A stretch of DNA of 64,000 nucleotides, from NCBI RefSeq assembly GCF_007829875.1, contig NZ_VIWV01000001.1, positions 7,328,001 through 7,392,000 on the forward strand, in the 5' to 3' direction. The number at the start of each line of letters is the position of its first letter. Positions within the stretch are counted from its first letter, which is position 1. Shown piece after piece: positions 43,055-51,945 of this stretch. The notes under the pieces are model-generated. The model was not told the DNA's origin and made no database searches. It saw nothing but the letters and a program-made list of their open reading frames with translations. The translations under genes were made by a program, and so were the position numbers. The stretch is from Streptomyces capillispiralis. Its GTDB lineage: Bacteria; Actinomycetota; Actinomycetes; Streptomycetales; Streptomycetaceae.

Positions 43055-43660
43055 ATGCGCAGGCCACGTCTCGCTCCGCCGCCACCGGAGCCGCATCTGA
43101 TGACGCACGTCAGGGCCGTGGTCTGGGGCCCCGCGGAGTTCGTCGGGTTCCCTCCGTGGCGGCTGGTGGGGAAGGGGCTTCTCGCCGGGACCCTCGGTGT
43201 GGCGTTCATCGTGGGGTCCACGGTCGTCGGCGCCTGGTACGGCCTGCCCGTACTGGCCAGGGGCGAGGCCGCTCTGGTCGGTGTCGGCGCGCTCTGCCTC
43301 TATCTCGGCCTGGTGCGGGCGGGCCGGGCGCTGATCGGCATGGTCGCCGTGCTCGGCGTGTGCCTCGCGCTCCAGGCGCCGCAGGCGGCCACGGGTGTGG
43401 TGCCGGCGGAGCGGGGGCGGGTGGAGGCCGGGGTGGTGACACTGGACGAGGGCGGGCCGGTCGCCGTCGTCCACGACCCGAACGGACGGGTGCCGTCGCG
43501 CGGGGTGGCGGCGGACGCGACGGCGGGAGGGGCGCTGCCCGGCCTCGGCGGCCGGGCAGCGGCACTGGTCGCCGGGTGCGTGGTCGCGGTCGTACGCTCC
43601 CACCGCCTGACCCACACCACGGCCGTCCCCGTGCGGGACGCCGACGCGAGCCCGCCCTGA
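43055..43660 (+). CDS. Hypothetical membrane protein
   Basis: 201 residues from the ATG at 43055; ATG 43100 (MTHVRAVVW) is an alternative. Hydrophobic segments at about residues 42-64 (LLAGTLGVAFIVGSTVV), 72-88 and 90-108 suggest two or three membrane helices, followed by a Gly/Ala-rich C-terminal region with another weakly hydrophobic stretch (AAALVAGCVVAVV). I recognise no family. Codon bias is normal for the genome, which supports it being real. Neighbours (IS debris to the left, an ECF41 sigma gene convergent to the right) give no functional hint. Confidence 0.6.
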   Translation: MRRPRLAPPPPEPHLMTHVRAVVWGPAEFVGFPPWRLVGKGLLAGTLGVAFIVGSTVVGAWYGLPVLARGEAALVGVGALCLYLGLVRAGRALIGMVAVLGVCLALQAPQAATGVVPAERGRVEAGVVTLDEGGPVAVVHDPNGRVPSRGVAADATAGGALPGLGGRAAALVAGCVVAVVRSHRLTHTTAVPVRDADASPP

Positions 43661-43705
43661 GGAGCCGCAGAGACGGCAGTAGGCGGAGTCGTGCCGACGG
43701 CCGGT

Positions 43706-43719
43706 GGCGGTTCGCCGCC
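43706..43719. terminator. Short hairpin between convergent genes
   Basis: GGCGG-TTCG-CCGCC, a stable UUCG-type tetraloop, lies between the convergent membrane protein and ECF41 genes. The stem is only 5 bp, so this is a weak call. Confidence 0.4.
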
Positions 43720-43733
43720 CCCCCGGTGGCGGC

Positions 43734-44690
43734 TCACCACCGGGGGATGAGCGGCGGCGTGTCCGGTTCGTGCCGGCGCCAGGCCGCGGTGAGGCGGATC
43801 AGACGGGCGGGGGCGGCGATGCCGCGCACCGTCGCGATCCTCCCGTCCGCGATGTCGAAGGTCACGGCGCCGACCACCTTGTCGCCGACCACGACGAGGA
43901 CGGCGGGGGCGCCGTTGACGAGGGCGTAGTGCATGGCCGGCGTACCGCCGGCGAGTCGCCGTTTCGCGGGCGTGGGGGTGAAGCCGGCCCGTGCGACGGC
44001 GGCGATGCGCCGCGGGGTGTCGAACCGCAGCAGCCGCTCGGCCAGGCCGGCGCCGTCGGAGATCGCGGTCGCGTCGTCGGTGAGCAGCGCCACCAGCCGT
44101 TCGGTGCGGCCGGACGAGGCGGCGGCGAGGAACTCCTCGACGACCTTGCGGGCGGATGCGGGGTCCGTCCCACCGCCGCGGCGGCGCGCGGTGGTGAGAC
44201 GGCGCCGGGCCCGGTGGAGGTGCTGCTGGCTCGCGGACTCGGTGAGGTCGAGGATCCCGGCGATCTCGGCATGGCTGTACGAGAACGCCTCGCGCAGGAC
44301 GTAGACGGCCCGTTCGAGGGGTGACAGGCGCTCCATGAGGGTCAGCACGGCCAGGGAGACCGATTCGCGCTGTTCGAAGGTGTCGGCCGGACCGAGCATC
44401 GGGTCGCCGTCGAGGAGCGGTTCGGGCAGCCAGGCGCCGGCGGTGCGTTCGCGGCGGGCCTGTGCCGAGCGGAGCCGGTCCAGGCACAGGTTGGTGACGA
44501 CCCTGGTCAGCCATGCCTCCGGCACCCTGATCCGCCGCCGGTCGGCGGCCTGCCAGTGCAGGAAGGCGTCCTGCACGGCGTCCTCGGCGTCGGTGGCGGA
44601 GCCCAGCAGCCGGTACGCCAGTGAGGCCAGCCGGTTCCGGCCGGCCTCGAAGCGGCCGGTGTCGAACTCGTCGGCGGCGGCGCTGTCCAC
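43734..44690 (-). CDS. ECF41-type RNA polymerase sigma factor with SnoaL-like C-terminal domain
   Basis: 318 residues from GTG 44690 (GTG 44699 also possible; neither has a clear ribosome site). Region 2 (RLASLAYRLLGSATDAEDAVQDAFLHW) and region 4 (LSPLERAVYVLREAF, SHAEIAGIL) are followed by a C-terminal SnoaL/NTF2-like domain (about 185-318). The WLPEPL signature after region 2 is diagnostic of the ECF41 group, in which the C-terminal extension regulates the sigma factor instead of a separate anti-sigma protein. The gene follows an FAD oxidoreductase gene by 10 bp; ECF41 factors characteristically sit beside such oxidoreductase or decarboxylase genes and control them. Confidence 0.93.
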   Translation of the reverse strand: MDSAAADEFDTGRFEAGRNRLASLAYRLLGSATDAEDAVQDAFLHWQAADRRRIRVPEAWLTRVVTNLCLDRLRSAQARRERTAGAWLPEPLLDGDPMLGPADTFEQRESVSLAVLTLMERLSPLERAVYVLREAFSYSHAEIAGILDLTESASQQHLHRARRRLTTARRRGGGTDPASARKVVEEFLAAASSGRTERLVALLTDDATAISDGAGLAERLLRFDTPRRIAAVARAGFTPTPAKRRLAGGTPAMHYALVNGAPAVLVVVGDKVVGAVTFDIADGRIATVRGIAAPARLIRLTAAWRRHEPDTPPLIPRW

Positions 44691-44700
44691 GCGGACCACC

Positions 44701-45954
44701 CTAGGAGGCGTCGTTCGCGACGCGCCGGGAGACGGACGGCACACCCTGGGCGGTCCCGACCGGTTCGGCGGCGGACGACGCGTCCGGCGCGACGGCCACG
44801 CGGCGCTTCCTCCGGGGCAGGCCGAAGGTCGGGTGCGCGATGGCCCACAGGGAGAGCCCGAGGATGCCCGCCTTGATCCGCGCGGCCGTCGGGCCTCCCA
44901 GGTACTTCGGCTTCGGCCGCGCCTCGGCGTCGACCATCTGCAGGATCGCGTCGCGCCGCCCCAGGCTGATGTGGTTGCCCACGTAGACCAGCTTGGTGTG
45001 CGCGATGCCGCGGCCGGTCAGGCGTCCCACGATCGCGTCCGCGGCCTGCCGGCCGGTGTAGCCGGCCGAGGCGCAGGACATCGGCAGCGGCCGGCCGTTG
45101 TCGCCGACGGCCCAGGCGCTGTCGCCGACGGCGTAGACATGCGGGTGCGAGACCGACCGCATGGTCCCGTCGACGACGATCCGGCCGCTCTCGGTGACCT
45201 CCAGCCCGCCGGCGGCGGCGAGGGGGCCGACCGCGAACCCGGCCGTCCACACGGTCGCGTCGGACGCCAGGGCGGTGCCGTCGGCGCACAGCACCCGTGT
45301 CGCTTCGACGGCTTCGACGCCGGTGTGCTCCAGGACGGTGATGCCCAGCCGGTCGCAGGCCCGCCGCAGGTGGCCGCGGGCCCCGGCGGAGAGCTGGGCG
45401 CCCAGCTCCCGGCGGGCCACCAGCGTCACCGACAGACCGGGCCGGGACTCGGCGATCTCGGTGGCGGTCTCGATGCCGGTCAGCCCGTCGCCGACGACCA
45501 GCACCCTCCCGCCCTCTCCCCGCCGGTCCAGGCCGTCCAGGCGTTCGCGCAGGCGCAGCGCCGAGGGCCGGCCGGCGACGTCGAAGGCGTGCTCGGCCAC
45601 GCCGGGGACACCGTGGTCCGCGACGTGGCTGCCGAGCGCGTGGACCAGGGTGTCGTAGCCGATCTCACCGCCGCCGGCGTCGTCGGCCACGGCGACGACA
45701 CGGCGCTCGGGGTCGACGGCCGTGACACGGGCCAGGCGCAGCCGTACCCCCGTCCCCGCGAAGACATCGGCGAGCTTCCGGGTGCCGGCCTCGTGGCCGG
45801 CCGCGAGCTGGTGCAGCCGCAGCCGTTCGACGAAGTCCGGCTCGGCGTTGACGACGGTGATCCCGACGTCCGCCGGCGACAGCCGGCGGGCCAGGTTCCC
45901 GGCCACGTAGGCCCCGGCGTAGCCGGCGCCGAGGACGACGATGCGGTGCTTCAT
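44701..45954 (-). CDS. FAD-dependent NAD(P)H oxidoreductase (NDH-2-like), ECF41 partner
   Basis: 417 residues from ATG 45954. N-terminal Rossmann FAD motif GAGYAGAYVAGNL, a second nucleotide motif VVGDGLTGIETA near 160, and the FAD-contacting VYAVGDSA near 285 make a typical pyridine nucleotide-disulphide oxidoreductase fold, closest to type II NADH dehydrogenases. A C-terminal segment (IKAGILGLSLWAIAHPTFG) could touch the membrane. It lies directly upstream of the ECF41 gene on the same strand, the normal arrangement for that sigma group, so the two probably form one operon. Confidence 0.9.
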   Translation of the reverse strand: MKHRIVVLGAGYAGAYVAGNLARRLSPADVGITVVNAEPDFVERLRLHQLAAGHEAGTRKLADVFAGTGVRLRLARVTAVDPERRVVAVADDAGGGEIGYDTLVHALGSHVADHGVPGVAEHAFDVAGRPSALRLRERLDGLDRRGEGGRVLVVGDGLTGIETATEIAESRPGLSVTLVARRELGAQLSAGARGHLRRACDRLGITVLEHTGVEAVEATRVLCADGTALASDATVWTAGFAVGPLAAAGGLEVTESGRIVVDGTMRSVSHPHVYAVGDSAWAVGDNGRPLPMSCASAGYTGRQAADAIVGRLTGRGIAHTKLVYVGNHISLGRRDAILQMVDAEARPKPKYLGGPTAARIKAGILGLSLWAIAHPTFGLPRRKRRVAVAPDASSAAEPVGTAQGVPSVSRRVANDAS

Positions 45955-46129
45955 GGTCTGCTCCCTGTCGGTTCGCTTGCTCCCGTGGACTGAGCGGAAC
46001 GGCGACCCGATTGCTGACAGGAAACGCATGTGACGTGAGTCACACCCGCTGGATGGGTGTCGTACGACCCGCACGACCGTACGGCGCGCGGACGCGGCGC
46101 ACGCCGGCGGGGTGCTGCGGCGCTCCGCG

Positions 46130-46870
46130 TCAGGACGGGGCGAGGACGCAGAACTCGTGGCCCTCGGGGTCGGCCAGGCACGTCCAGGGGACGTCGCCCT
46201 GGCCGAGGTCGATGTCGGTGGCGCCGAGCGCCCGCAGCCGGGCCACCTCCGCCTCCTTGTCGTCACCGGGGTACGGCAGCAGGTCGAGGTGGACGCGGTC
46301 CGGCACGGTCTTCACGTCCGGTGTCCGGAGGAACTCGAGATACGGGCCGGTGTTCCCGGCGGAGCGCAACACCGCCTGGTCGTCGGTCACCTCGCGCAGG
46401 GTCCAGTCCGTCGCCTCGCCCCAGAACCGGGCCATGGCCCGCGGGTCCGCGCAGTCGACGACCACCGCGGCGATCGGCCCGGTGTCCCGGTACACCTCCC
46501 GGGGCTCCAGCACGCAGAACTCGTTGCCCTCCGGGTCGGCGAGCACCGTCCACGGCACCCGGCCCTGGCCCACCTGGGCGGGCGTCGCGCCGAGGGCGCG
46601 CAGGCGCGCGACCAGCTCCGCCTGGTGGGCCGCCGAGGTGGTGGCGAGATCGAGGTGCACCCGGTTCTTCGTCGCCGTCCCCGGTTCCGGAACGGGCACG
46701 ACGTCGATGCCGAGGACGACCGGGTCCGGCCACACGAGGCCGCCGCCGGGGCCGACATAGGTGGTCACGCCGGGGCTGTACGCGGTCCAGCCGAGCGCCT
46801 CCGCCCAGAACCGGCCGACCGCCGGAGCATCGAGGGCCTTGATGTTCACCATGACGGGTCGCAGTGCCAT
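46130..46870 (-). CDS. VOC (glyoxalase/bleomycin resistance-like) protein with two domains
   Basis: 246 residues. Two tandem vicinal-oxygen-chelate units (about 1-120 and 125-246) each end with the same DPEG(N/H)EFCVL motif, and share LRALGAT, GQG(R/D)VPWT and RVHLDL. Proteins of this type bind metals or small hydrophobic molecules; no specific reaction can be assigned. It stands alone between the oxidoreductase and SUKH genes. The internal similarity shows ancestral duplication of one domain. Confidence 0.88.
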   Translation of the reverse strand: MALRPVMVNIKALDAPAVGRFWAEALGWTAYSPGVTTYVGPGGGLVWPDPVVLGIDVVPVPEPGTATKNRVHLDLATTSAAHQAELVARLRALGATPAQVGQGRVPWTVLADPEGNEFCVLEPREVYRDTGPIAAVVVDCADPRAMARFWGEATDWTLREVTDDQAVLRSAGNTGPYLEFLRTPDVKTVPDRVHLDLLPYPGDDKEAEVARLRALGATDIDLGQGDVPWTCLADPEGHEFCVLAPS

Positions 46871-47179
46871 GCCGGCGATCCTAGGGACTCCGCGACGACA
46901 ACCTCAGGTGTGCCGACACCGAACCGAATCCGTCCGCCCGACCGTTACCCCGCCGGATGAAGTGCCGGGGCGCTGCACGCGCCTCTCCGGCGTCACGCAG
47001 ACCGTCGGGCACGGCACCGCCTGACGTCCGCCGAGCGCGGTGCACCCGCGCGTGCCGGCATGGGTCCCGGAGCTACGCCAACCCCATCGACATCGTCACC
47101 CAGGCGCTGGACGTCTTCATCACGGTTTGAGGAACCCGTCTCCCGGCCGTGCTGTGCCGTCCCCGGGGCGCGTGGCCGC
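46871..47179. other. 309-bp intergenic region with a possible decayed ORF tail
   Basis: No complete gene. On the + strand, codons ending at the TGA near 47130 read YANPIDIVTQALDVFITV with nearly every third base G or C, like a real coding tail, but no start or longer frame supports it. It may be the end of an eroded gene. Confidence 0.45.
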
Positions 47180-49060
47180 TCAGGACAGGCGGATCACCGC
47201 GTACGACTCCCCGTCCCCCGGCGGCCGTGTCCAGGAGCGGGTGGTGAACGTGTGCAGCCGCCCGTTCACGATGGCGTGACGGGGGAGAGCGACGCCGAAC
47301 TCCCGGGCCACGGCGTCCAGCAGCGGCCGCTCCACCGCGGCGGCGTCCAGCGGGTCGCCGAAGAAGCGGCCGGGGTCCAGCGCCCGCGGTATCTCGCCGC
47401 TCGTCCGGAGCCGGCCGTCCGCGTAGGTGAACGCGTACCGCTCGACGCCGTCCCGCGCCACCGAGAGGTGGAAGTACGGTTCCCCGTGCCATGTCCTCAG
47501 ACCGCTCCACACCACCACCGCGCGGGTGCCCGCGCCGGCGGCCGCGGCCGGGGAGACGAACCGCTGCCGGTGGAACGGGGCGGGGTCGTCGTCGAAGGCG
47601 AAACTCCACCCGGTGCCGGTCCGGCCGACCGCCATGAGAGCCCTGTCGTCGTAGGACGAGAACTCCCTCCCGCTGCGCGACGACCCGTGACGCGCATCCC
47701 ATGAGGTCATGGGCTCGTTCAGCACGGTGCCGTCCCCGTCCGCGAGACGTCCGGGCAACTCCTGCGGCCCCACACCCTCCACCAGGACGAACCGGTACGA
47801 CGTGCGGCGGTTGCCGGGATCGGGCTCCGCCAGCCACGTCAGGCCGCCCGGGTCGACGCCGGCCGTCGGTGCCGGTGCCTCGCCCCGTTGTCCGGCCCTC
47901 GGCGTGGACAGCAGTTCGCGCCCCCGCTCCGGGGTGAGCAGTGGCCCGAGCAGGAGGTCGGCCACCCATCCCAGCGGGACCAGGTGGTCCGGGCCCAGCG
48001 GCTCCCACAGCGGCACGGCGTCGGCCAGCGTCCGCCATGCGCCGTCGGTGTCACCCCACCGCGCCAGCTCCCGCGCCCGTTCCACCGCTTCCCCGAACGG
48101 TCCGGCCGCCGTGTACCGGTATGTACCGGCGCGCATCTCCTCCAGGATCGCGCCGGCCAGTGCCATCAAGTCGGCGTCGGCGCCGCGCAGTCGCACCTTC
48201 AGCGTGGAGTCGTCCCAGTACGAGCGCGCCGCGTGCTCTGCGACGAGCGGCGGCAGCAGTTCGGGAGCGTACCGAGCGTCCGTCACCAGCTCCTCGTAGG
48301 ACGACCTGTGGGTCCGTCCCAGCAGGACGCGTATCTGGTCCCCGAGACCGGCGGCCCGTGGACGGCCGTATCCCCTGGCCTCGTCCAGAGCCTCCAGGGC
48401 CTGTTCCCAGCCGCCGCGCAGCGCCTCCAGGCGGGCCTCCTCCACGTGGGCGTCGAGCGCGCGCGTCGTGTCGTTGACGAACTCCGGCTCCCCGTCGCGG
48501 CGTCGCGCCCCCAGACCGTGGAACTCCCGGTACATCGCCCGCATGAAGGCGAGGAAGTCCGCGTGCCGCTCGGGCGGTGCCGCCCGCCAGCTCGACCACG
48601 TGTACACGGCCCACTCGCCGTCCTCGTCCACGTCCTCGGGATCCATCAGGACGTGGGTGACATCGGACTCGACGTCGAGCTGCAGCCCGCGCCGCCAGAT
48701 GCCGGCCTCCCACCGCTCGTCCGGCCCGGCGTCCTCCTCGAACAGGTCCGCCAGTCCCGACTCGTTGGCGTGCCAGTGCGCTTCCTCGGTTCCCGCCAGC
48801 AGCCACACGAACCCGCCCGCGTGCCGCCATCCGTCGCTGACCGCGAGGAACTGCCGGTACGACGGCGGCATGCGCCGGCCGAGGCGCTCCTCCATGGCCG
48901 CGATCCGCTCCTCGGACGCAGGGGGGAAACCCAGCCAACGCCCCTGTCGCGCGGCTTCGTCGCCCTCGTCCCGCGCCCTGTCGTCGGGCAGGGAGTCCGC
49001 CCACTCCCCGCTCCACCGGAGCAGGAAGGACCGCCAGTCGTATGCCGTCGTGTCCGTCAC
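47180..49060 (-). CDS. Large SUKH (SMI1/KNR4) domain protein
   Basis: 626 residues from GTG 49060 (VTDTTAYDWRSFLLRW); an upstream ATG at 49114 is open but adds only low-complexity sequence. Residues about 45-180 form a SUKH domain: LGFPPASEERIAAMEERLGRRMPPSYRQFL, then WRHAGGFVWLL and a SDVTHVLMDPED segment. The rest is a long region with Ala/Leu helices and a C-terminal beta-rich part with no family I recognise. SUKH proteins often act as immunity proteins against contact-dependent toxins or as regulatory scaffolds. The gene is divergent from the EACC1/caspase pair, 85 bp away, so shared control is possible. Confidence 0.82.
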   Translation of the reverse strand: MTDTTAYDWRSFLLRWSGEWADSLPDDRARDEGDEAARQGRWLGFPPASEERIAAMEERLGRRMPPSYRQFLAVSDGWRHAGGFVWLLAGTEEAHWHANESGLADLFEEDAGPDERWEAGIWRRGLQLDVESDVTHVLMDPEDVDEDGEWAVYTWSSWRAAPPERHADFLAFMRAMYREFHGLGARRRDGEPEFVNDTTRALDAHVEEARLEALRGGWEQALEALDEARGYGRPRAAGLGDQIRVLLGRTHRSSYEELVTDARYAPELLPPLVAEHAARSYWDDSTLKVRLRGADADLMALAGAILEEMRAGTYRYTAAGPFGEAVERARELARWGDTDGAWRTLADAVPLWEPLGPDHLVPLGWVADLLLGPLLTPERGRELLSTPRAGQRGEAPAPTAGVDPGGLTWLAEPDPGNRRTSYRFVLVEGVGPQELPGRLADGDGTVLNEPMTSWDARHGSSRSGREFSSYDDRALMAVGRTGTGWSFAFDDDPAPFHRQRFVSPAAAAGAGTRAVVVWSGLRTWHGEPYFHLSVARDGVERYAFTYADGRLRTSGEIPRALDPGRFFGDPLDAAAVERPLLDAVAREFGVALPRHAIVNGRLHTFTTRSWTRPPGDGESYAVIRLS

Positions 49061-49145
49061 ACGACCGATGCTGCCACCCGCCACTGACACCGCCCGGTCC
49101 GCGGAGTGATCCACTCGACCACCACTTGTCTGCCAGGATGTTCAC

Positions 49146-49550
49146 ATGAACACTGCGCGACTTCGCATCGTGGTGGACGCGGGCCCCGGAGCCGATGACA
49201 GGGAACGTGTCGAAGCCTCGCGGCAGTTGCGGGAGATGCTGCTGCGACAACGGGTCGAGCAGGTGGTTCCCGCGCGCACGGAGACCGCGCCTCCCGGAAG
49301 CAAGGCGGGCGAGCTGGTGGTCGCCGGCACCCTGGTGGTGACGCTCGTCCCCGCCGTCATCAGCGCGGTGGTGGCCACGGTGCAGGCATGGTCGGAGCGG
49401 GCGGCGGGGCGCAGCGCCAGTCTGGTGCTGGGCGAGGACAGCCTGGAACTGACCGGCCTGTCCGCAGGACAACAACAGCAGCTGATCGACCGCTTCCTGG
49501 AGGCAACGGCCGGGGGTGCGGAGGAGGCGGCAGCCGATGAGCCGGCGTAA
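49146..49550 (+). CDS. EACC1 family protein (effector-associated constant component 1)
   Basis: 134 residues. A beta-strand start (LRIVVDAG), a charged helix (RQLREMLLRQR), a strongly hydrophobic segment at about 55-80 (ELVVAGTLVVTLVPAVISAVV) and a C-terminal strand-turn-helix (SLVLGEDSLELTGLS) match the small EACC1 proteins described as the constant partner of actinobacterial conflict-system effectors such as caspases. Its last 14 bases overlap the caspase gene, so the two are coupled. The hydrophobic segment suggests membrane contact or an oligomerisation helix. How EACC1 acts is not known. Confidence 0.82.
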   Translation: MNTARLRIVVDAGPGADDRERVEASRQLREMLLRQRVEQVVPARTETAPPGSKAGELVVAGTLVVTLVPAVISAVVATVQAWSERAAGRSASLVLGEDSLELTGLSAGQQQQLIDRFLEATAGGAEEAAADEPA

Positions 49551-51945
49551 GGCCCTGCTGATCGCCACCGCGACGTACGAGGACCCCCAGTGGAACCCGC
49601 TGAAGGCGCCCCTGCGGGACGCCGAGGAACTGGCCGCGGTCCTCGGGGACCCCGCGATCGGCGGTTACGAGGTGACCCAGGTCCTGGACCAGCCGGCGTA
49701 CGCGATCCAGCGGCACGTGCAGCGCTTCTTCAACGAGGCGTGGCGCGACGACGAGCTGCTCGTCTACTTCTCCTGCCACGGCATCAAGGACTACGACGAG
49801 AAGCTGTACTTCGCCGGCACGGACACGGTGAAGGAGCCGGACCTGCTGGAGTCCTACGCCGTACCGGCGGAGTTCGTCAGCAGGCAGCTCCAGCGGTGCC
49901 GTGCCGAACGGAAGGTGCTCGTGCTCGACTGCTGCTTCAGCGGCGCCTTCCGGCTGGGCGCGAAGGGGGACGGCGCGGACCTCGACCTCCGCACTCCCTT
50001 CAGGGGCAGCGGAACGGTGGTGATCAGTGCGACCGACGAAACGCAGCCGGCGTTCGAAACGGTGTCCGCGGAGGGCGACAGCGGCACCCTGCTGTCGGTG
50101 TTCACCGCCGCGCTCGTCGAGGGGTTGAGGACGGGGGCGGCCGACGTCGACGGCGACGGCCGGGTGTCCGTGGAGGACCTGTACCGGTACGTCAGCCGGG
50201 AGATGCGGGCGGGCCGGACGAGGCAGACGCCGAAGCTGTGGATCCTGGACGGCGTGGGCAGCCTCGTCCTGGCCCGGCGGGGGCGGGGCGGGGAGAAGCC
50301 CGGCCCGCCGGTGCCGGAGGATGCCGCCCTCTCCTCCGGCGGCCCGGTGACCCGCGTGGTCCCCGCCCTCCCTGCCCGTGACCCGGTGACCTCCGCGGTG
50401 CCCGTCCTCAGCCCGGCGGCCGAGGTGCTGGCCGGTCTGTCCGCGGTGGCCGGCCTCCTGCGGCACACCGTCGGACCAGGCGCACGCCCGCTGTTGATCA
50501 GCCGCCCGGACGGGTCGGTCGCACCGCTCACCGACCCGGCCGTGATCACGCGGGAAGTGGTGGTGCAGCCCGGCGGGGCCGCCACGGGGGCGCGGCTGGT
50601 GCGCGACCTGGTGGACAGGATGCGGCAACGGGCAGGGGACGGTGCCGCCACCGCGGCCCTCGTACTCGACGCGTTGCTGCGGCACTTGCAGCCGGCGCTG
50701 GACGACGGGACGAGCCCGGCCCTTCTGGCACGGGCCGTCCCCGGCACTTTCCGCCGTGCGGAAACGCTGCTGGGCGACGGGCGCTCGGTCGAGACCAAGG
50801 AGGAGATCGCCGACATCGTCGTGACCACGCTGCGGGATCCGCGGCTGGGTGAGGTGGTCGCCGACGCCCTGAACAGGGTCGGCCGGGAAGGCGTCCTCGT
50901 CGTCCAGGAGTCGGCCACGCCCGGCCTGGAACTCCTGCGCGTGGAAGGCATGGTCGTCCCGGGCGGCTGTCTCTCTCCGCACTTCCTCACCGACAAGGGC
51001 GCCGGCACCGCGGTCCTCGACGACCCCCGCATCCTGCTGCACAAGGGAGTCGTCCCGTCGCGAGGCTCCCTGCTCGCCCTGGTGGAGAAGGTGAGGAGCA
51101 CCGGACGGCCCCTGCTGGTGATCGCCGAAGGCGTCGACGACGAAGCGCTGTCGGCGCTGCTCGTCGGCAAGAAGGGCGCCTTCACCTCCATCGCCGTCAA
51201 GGGCCCCGACCGCAGCCGCCGGGGCCTCGACCTCCTGGGCGATCTCGCGGCCCTCACGGGCGGCGAAGTGGTCGCCGAGGACACCGGACCCGGGCTGGGC
51301 GACGTCACCCCGGACATGCTCGGCCGCGCCCGCCGAGTCCTCGTGACCGAGGATCACACGACCGTCGACGAGGGCGCGGGCTCACTGGAACAGATGCACG
51401 GCCGTATCGACAGCATCCGCGCCGACATGGAGAACAGCGGCTCCGACGCCGACCGTGCCTGGCACGGTGAACGGATGGCCCGGCTCGCCGGAGCGGTGGC
51501 GGTCGTCCGCGTCGGAGCGCCCACCCCGGCCGAACGCGAACGGAAGACGGCCGACCTGCACCGTGCCACCCGGCTGGCGAAGGCCGCTGTGGCGGACGGT
51601 GTCGTCCCGGGTGCGGCGGCCGCGCTCGCGGTGGCCGGCGGCCGTCTCGTCACCCCGGCCAACGCGGACCCGGACGCCGCGCGCGCTGCCGCGAACACCC
51701 TCGCCCAGGCGCTCGCCCACGGACTCGTCCAGCCGTTGCGAGCCGTGGCCGACAACAGCGGTGACCCGGACGGCACGTCGGTGCTCGTCATGGTGCGGTC
51801 GGCGTGGCCGCACCGGACGTACGACGCCGCTACCGCCACCTTCCCGGAGACGTCGGCGGCCGGGGTCCTGGACCCGGTGTCCGTGCCGCGCACGGTATTG
51901 CGGGAAGTCGCCCGCTCCGTCGAGGAGTACCTGTCCCTCTTGTAG
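49537..51945 (+). CDS. Caspase-like peptidase fused to a GroEL/Cpn60 chaperonin domain
   Basis: 802 residues from ATG 49537, chosen for GGAGGAGG 8 bp ahead. Residues 1-245 are a caspase/metacaspase p20-like domain with catalytic His81 (FSCHG) and Cys133 (LDCCFSG). After a Pro/Ser-rich linker (245-290), residues about 292-802 align with a whole chaperonin: TVGPGARPLL for TLGPKGRNV, GDGAAT (368-373) for GDGTTT, ETKEEIA, the apical region, SGSDADR, and GVLDPVSV for GILDPxKV. The Asp of GDG and of LDP remain, but two phosphate-contacting Thr are Ala, the hydrolytic Asp position reads Arg676 and GGG is GAA. So it may bind a nucleotide or protein client yet hydrolyse ATP poorly. Predicted role: conflict or programmed-death effector gated by the chaperonin part. 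Confidence 0.9.
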   Translation: MSRRKALLIATATYEDPQWNPLKAPLRDAEELAAVLGDPAIGGYEVTQVLDQPAYAIQRHVQRFFNEAWRDDELLVYFSCHGIKDYDEKLYFAGTDTVKEPDLLESYAVPAEFVSRQLQRCRAERKVLVLDCCFSGAFRLGAKGDGADLDLRTPFRGSGTVVISATDETQPAFETVSAEGDSGTLLSVFTAALVEGLRTGAADVDGDGRVSVEDLYRYVSREMRAGRTRQTPKLWILDGVGSLVLARRGRGGEKPGPPVPEDAALSSGGPVTRVVPALPARDPVTSAVPVLSPAAEVLAGLSAVAGLLRHTVGPGARPLLISRPDGSVAPLTDPAVITREVVVQPGGAATGARLVRDLVDRMRQRAGDGAATAALVLDALLRHLQPALDDGTSPALLARAVPGTFRRAETLLGDGRSVETKEEIADIVVTTLRDPRLGEVVADALNRVGREGVLVVQESATPGLELLRVEGMVVPGGCLSPHFLTDKGAGTAVLDDPRILLHKGVVPSRGSLLALVEKVRSTGRPLLVIAEGVDDEALSALLVGKKGAFTSIAVKGPDRSRRGLDLLGDLAALTGGEVVAEDTGPGLGDVTPDMLGRARRVLVTEDHTTVDEGAGSLEQMHGRIDSIRADMENSGSDADRAWHGERMARLAGAVAVVRVGAPTPAERERKTADLHRATRLAKAAVADGVVPGAAAALAVAGGRLVTPANADPDAARAAANTLAQALAHGLVQPLRAVADNSGDPDGTSVLVMVRSAWPHRTYDAATATFPETSAAGVLDPVSVPRTVLREVARSVEEYLSLL

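Noticed and set aside
49537..51945. Second housekeeping GroEL gene
   Set aside because: N-terminal caspase domain, loss of ATPase residues and absence of a groES neighbour rule out an ordinary chaperonin.
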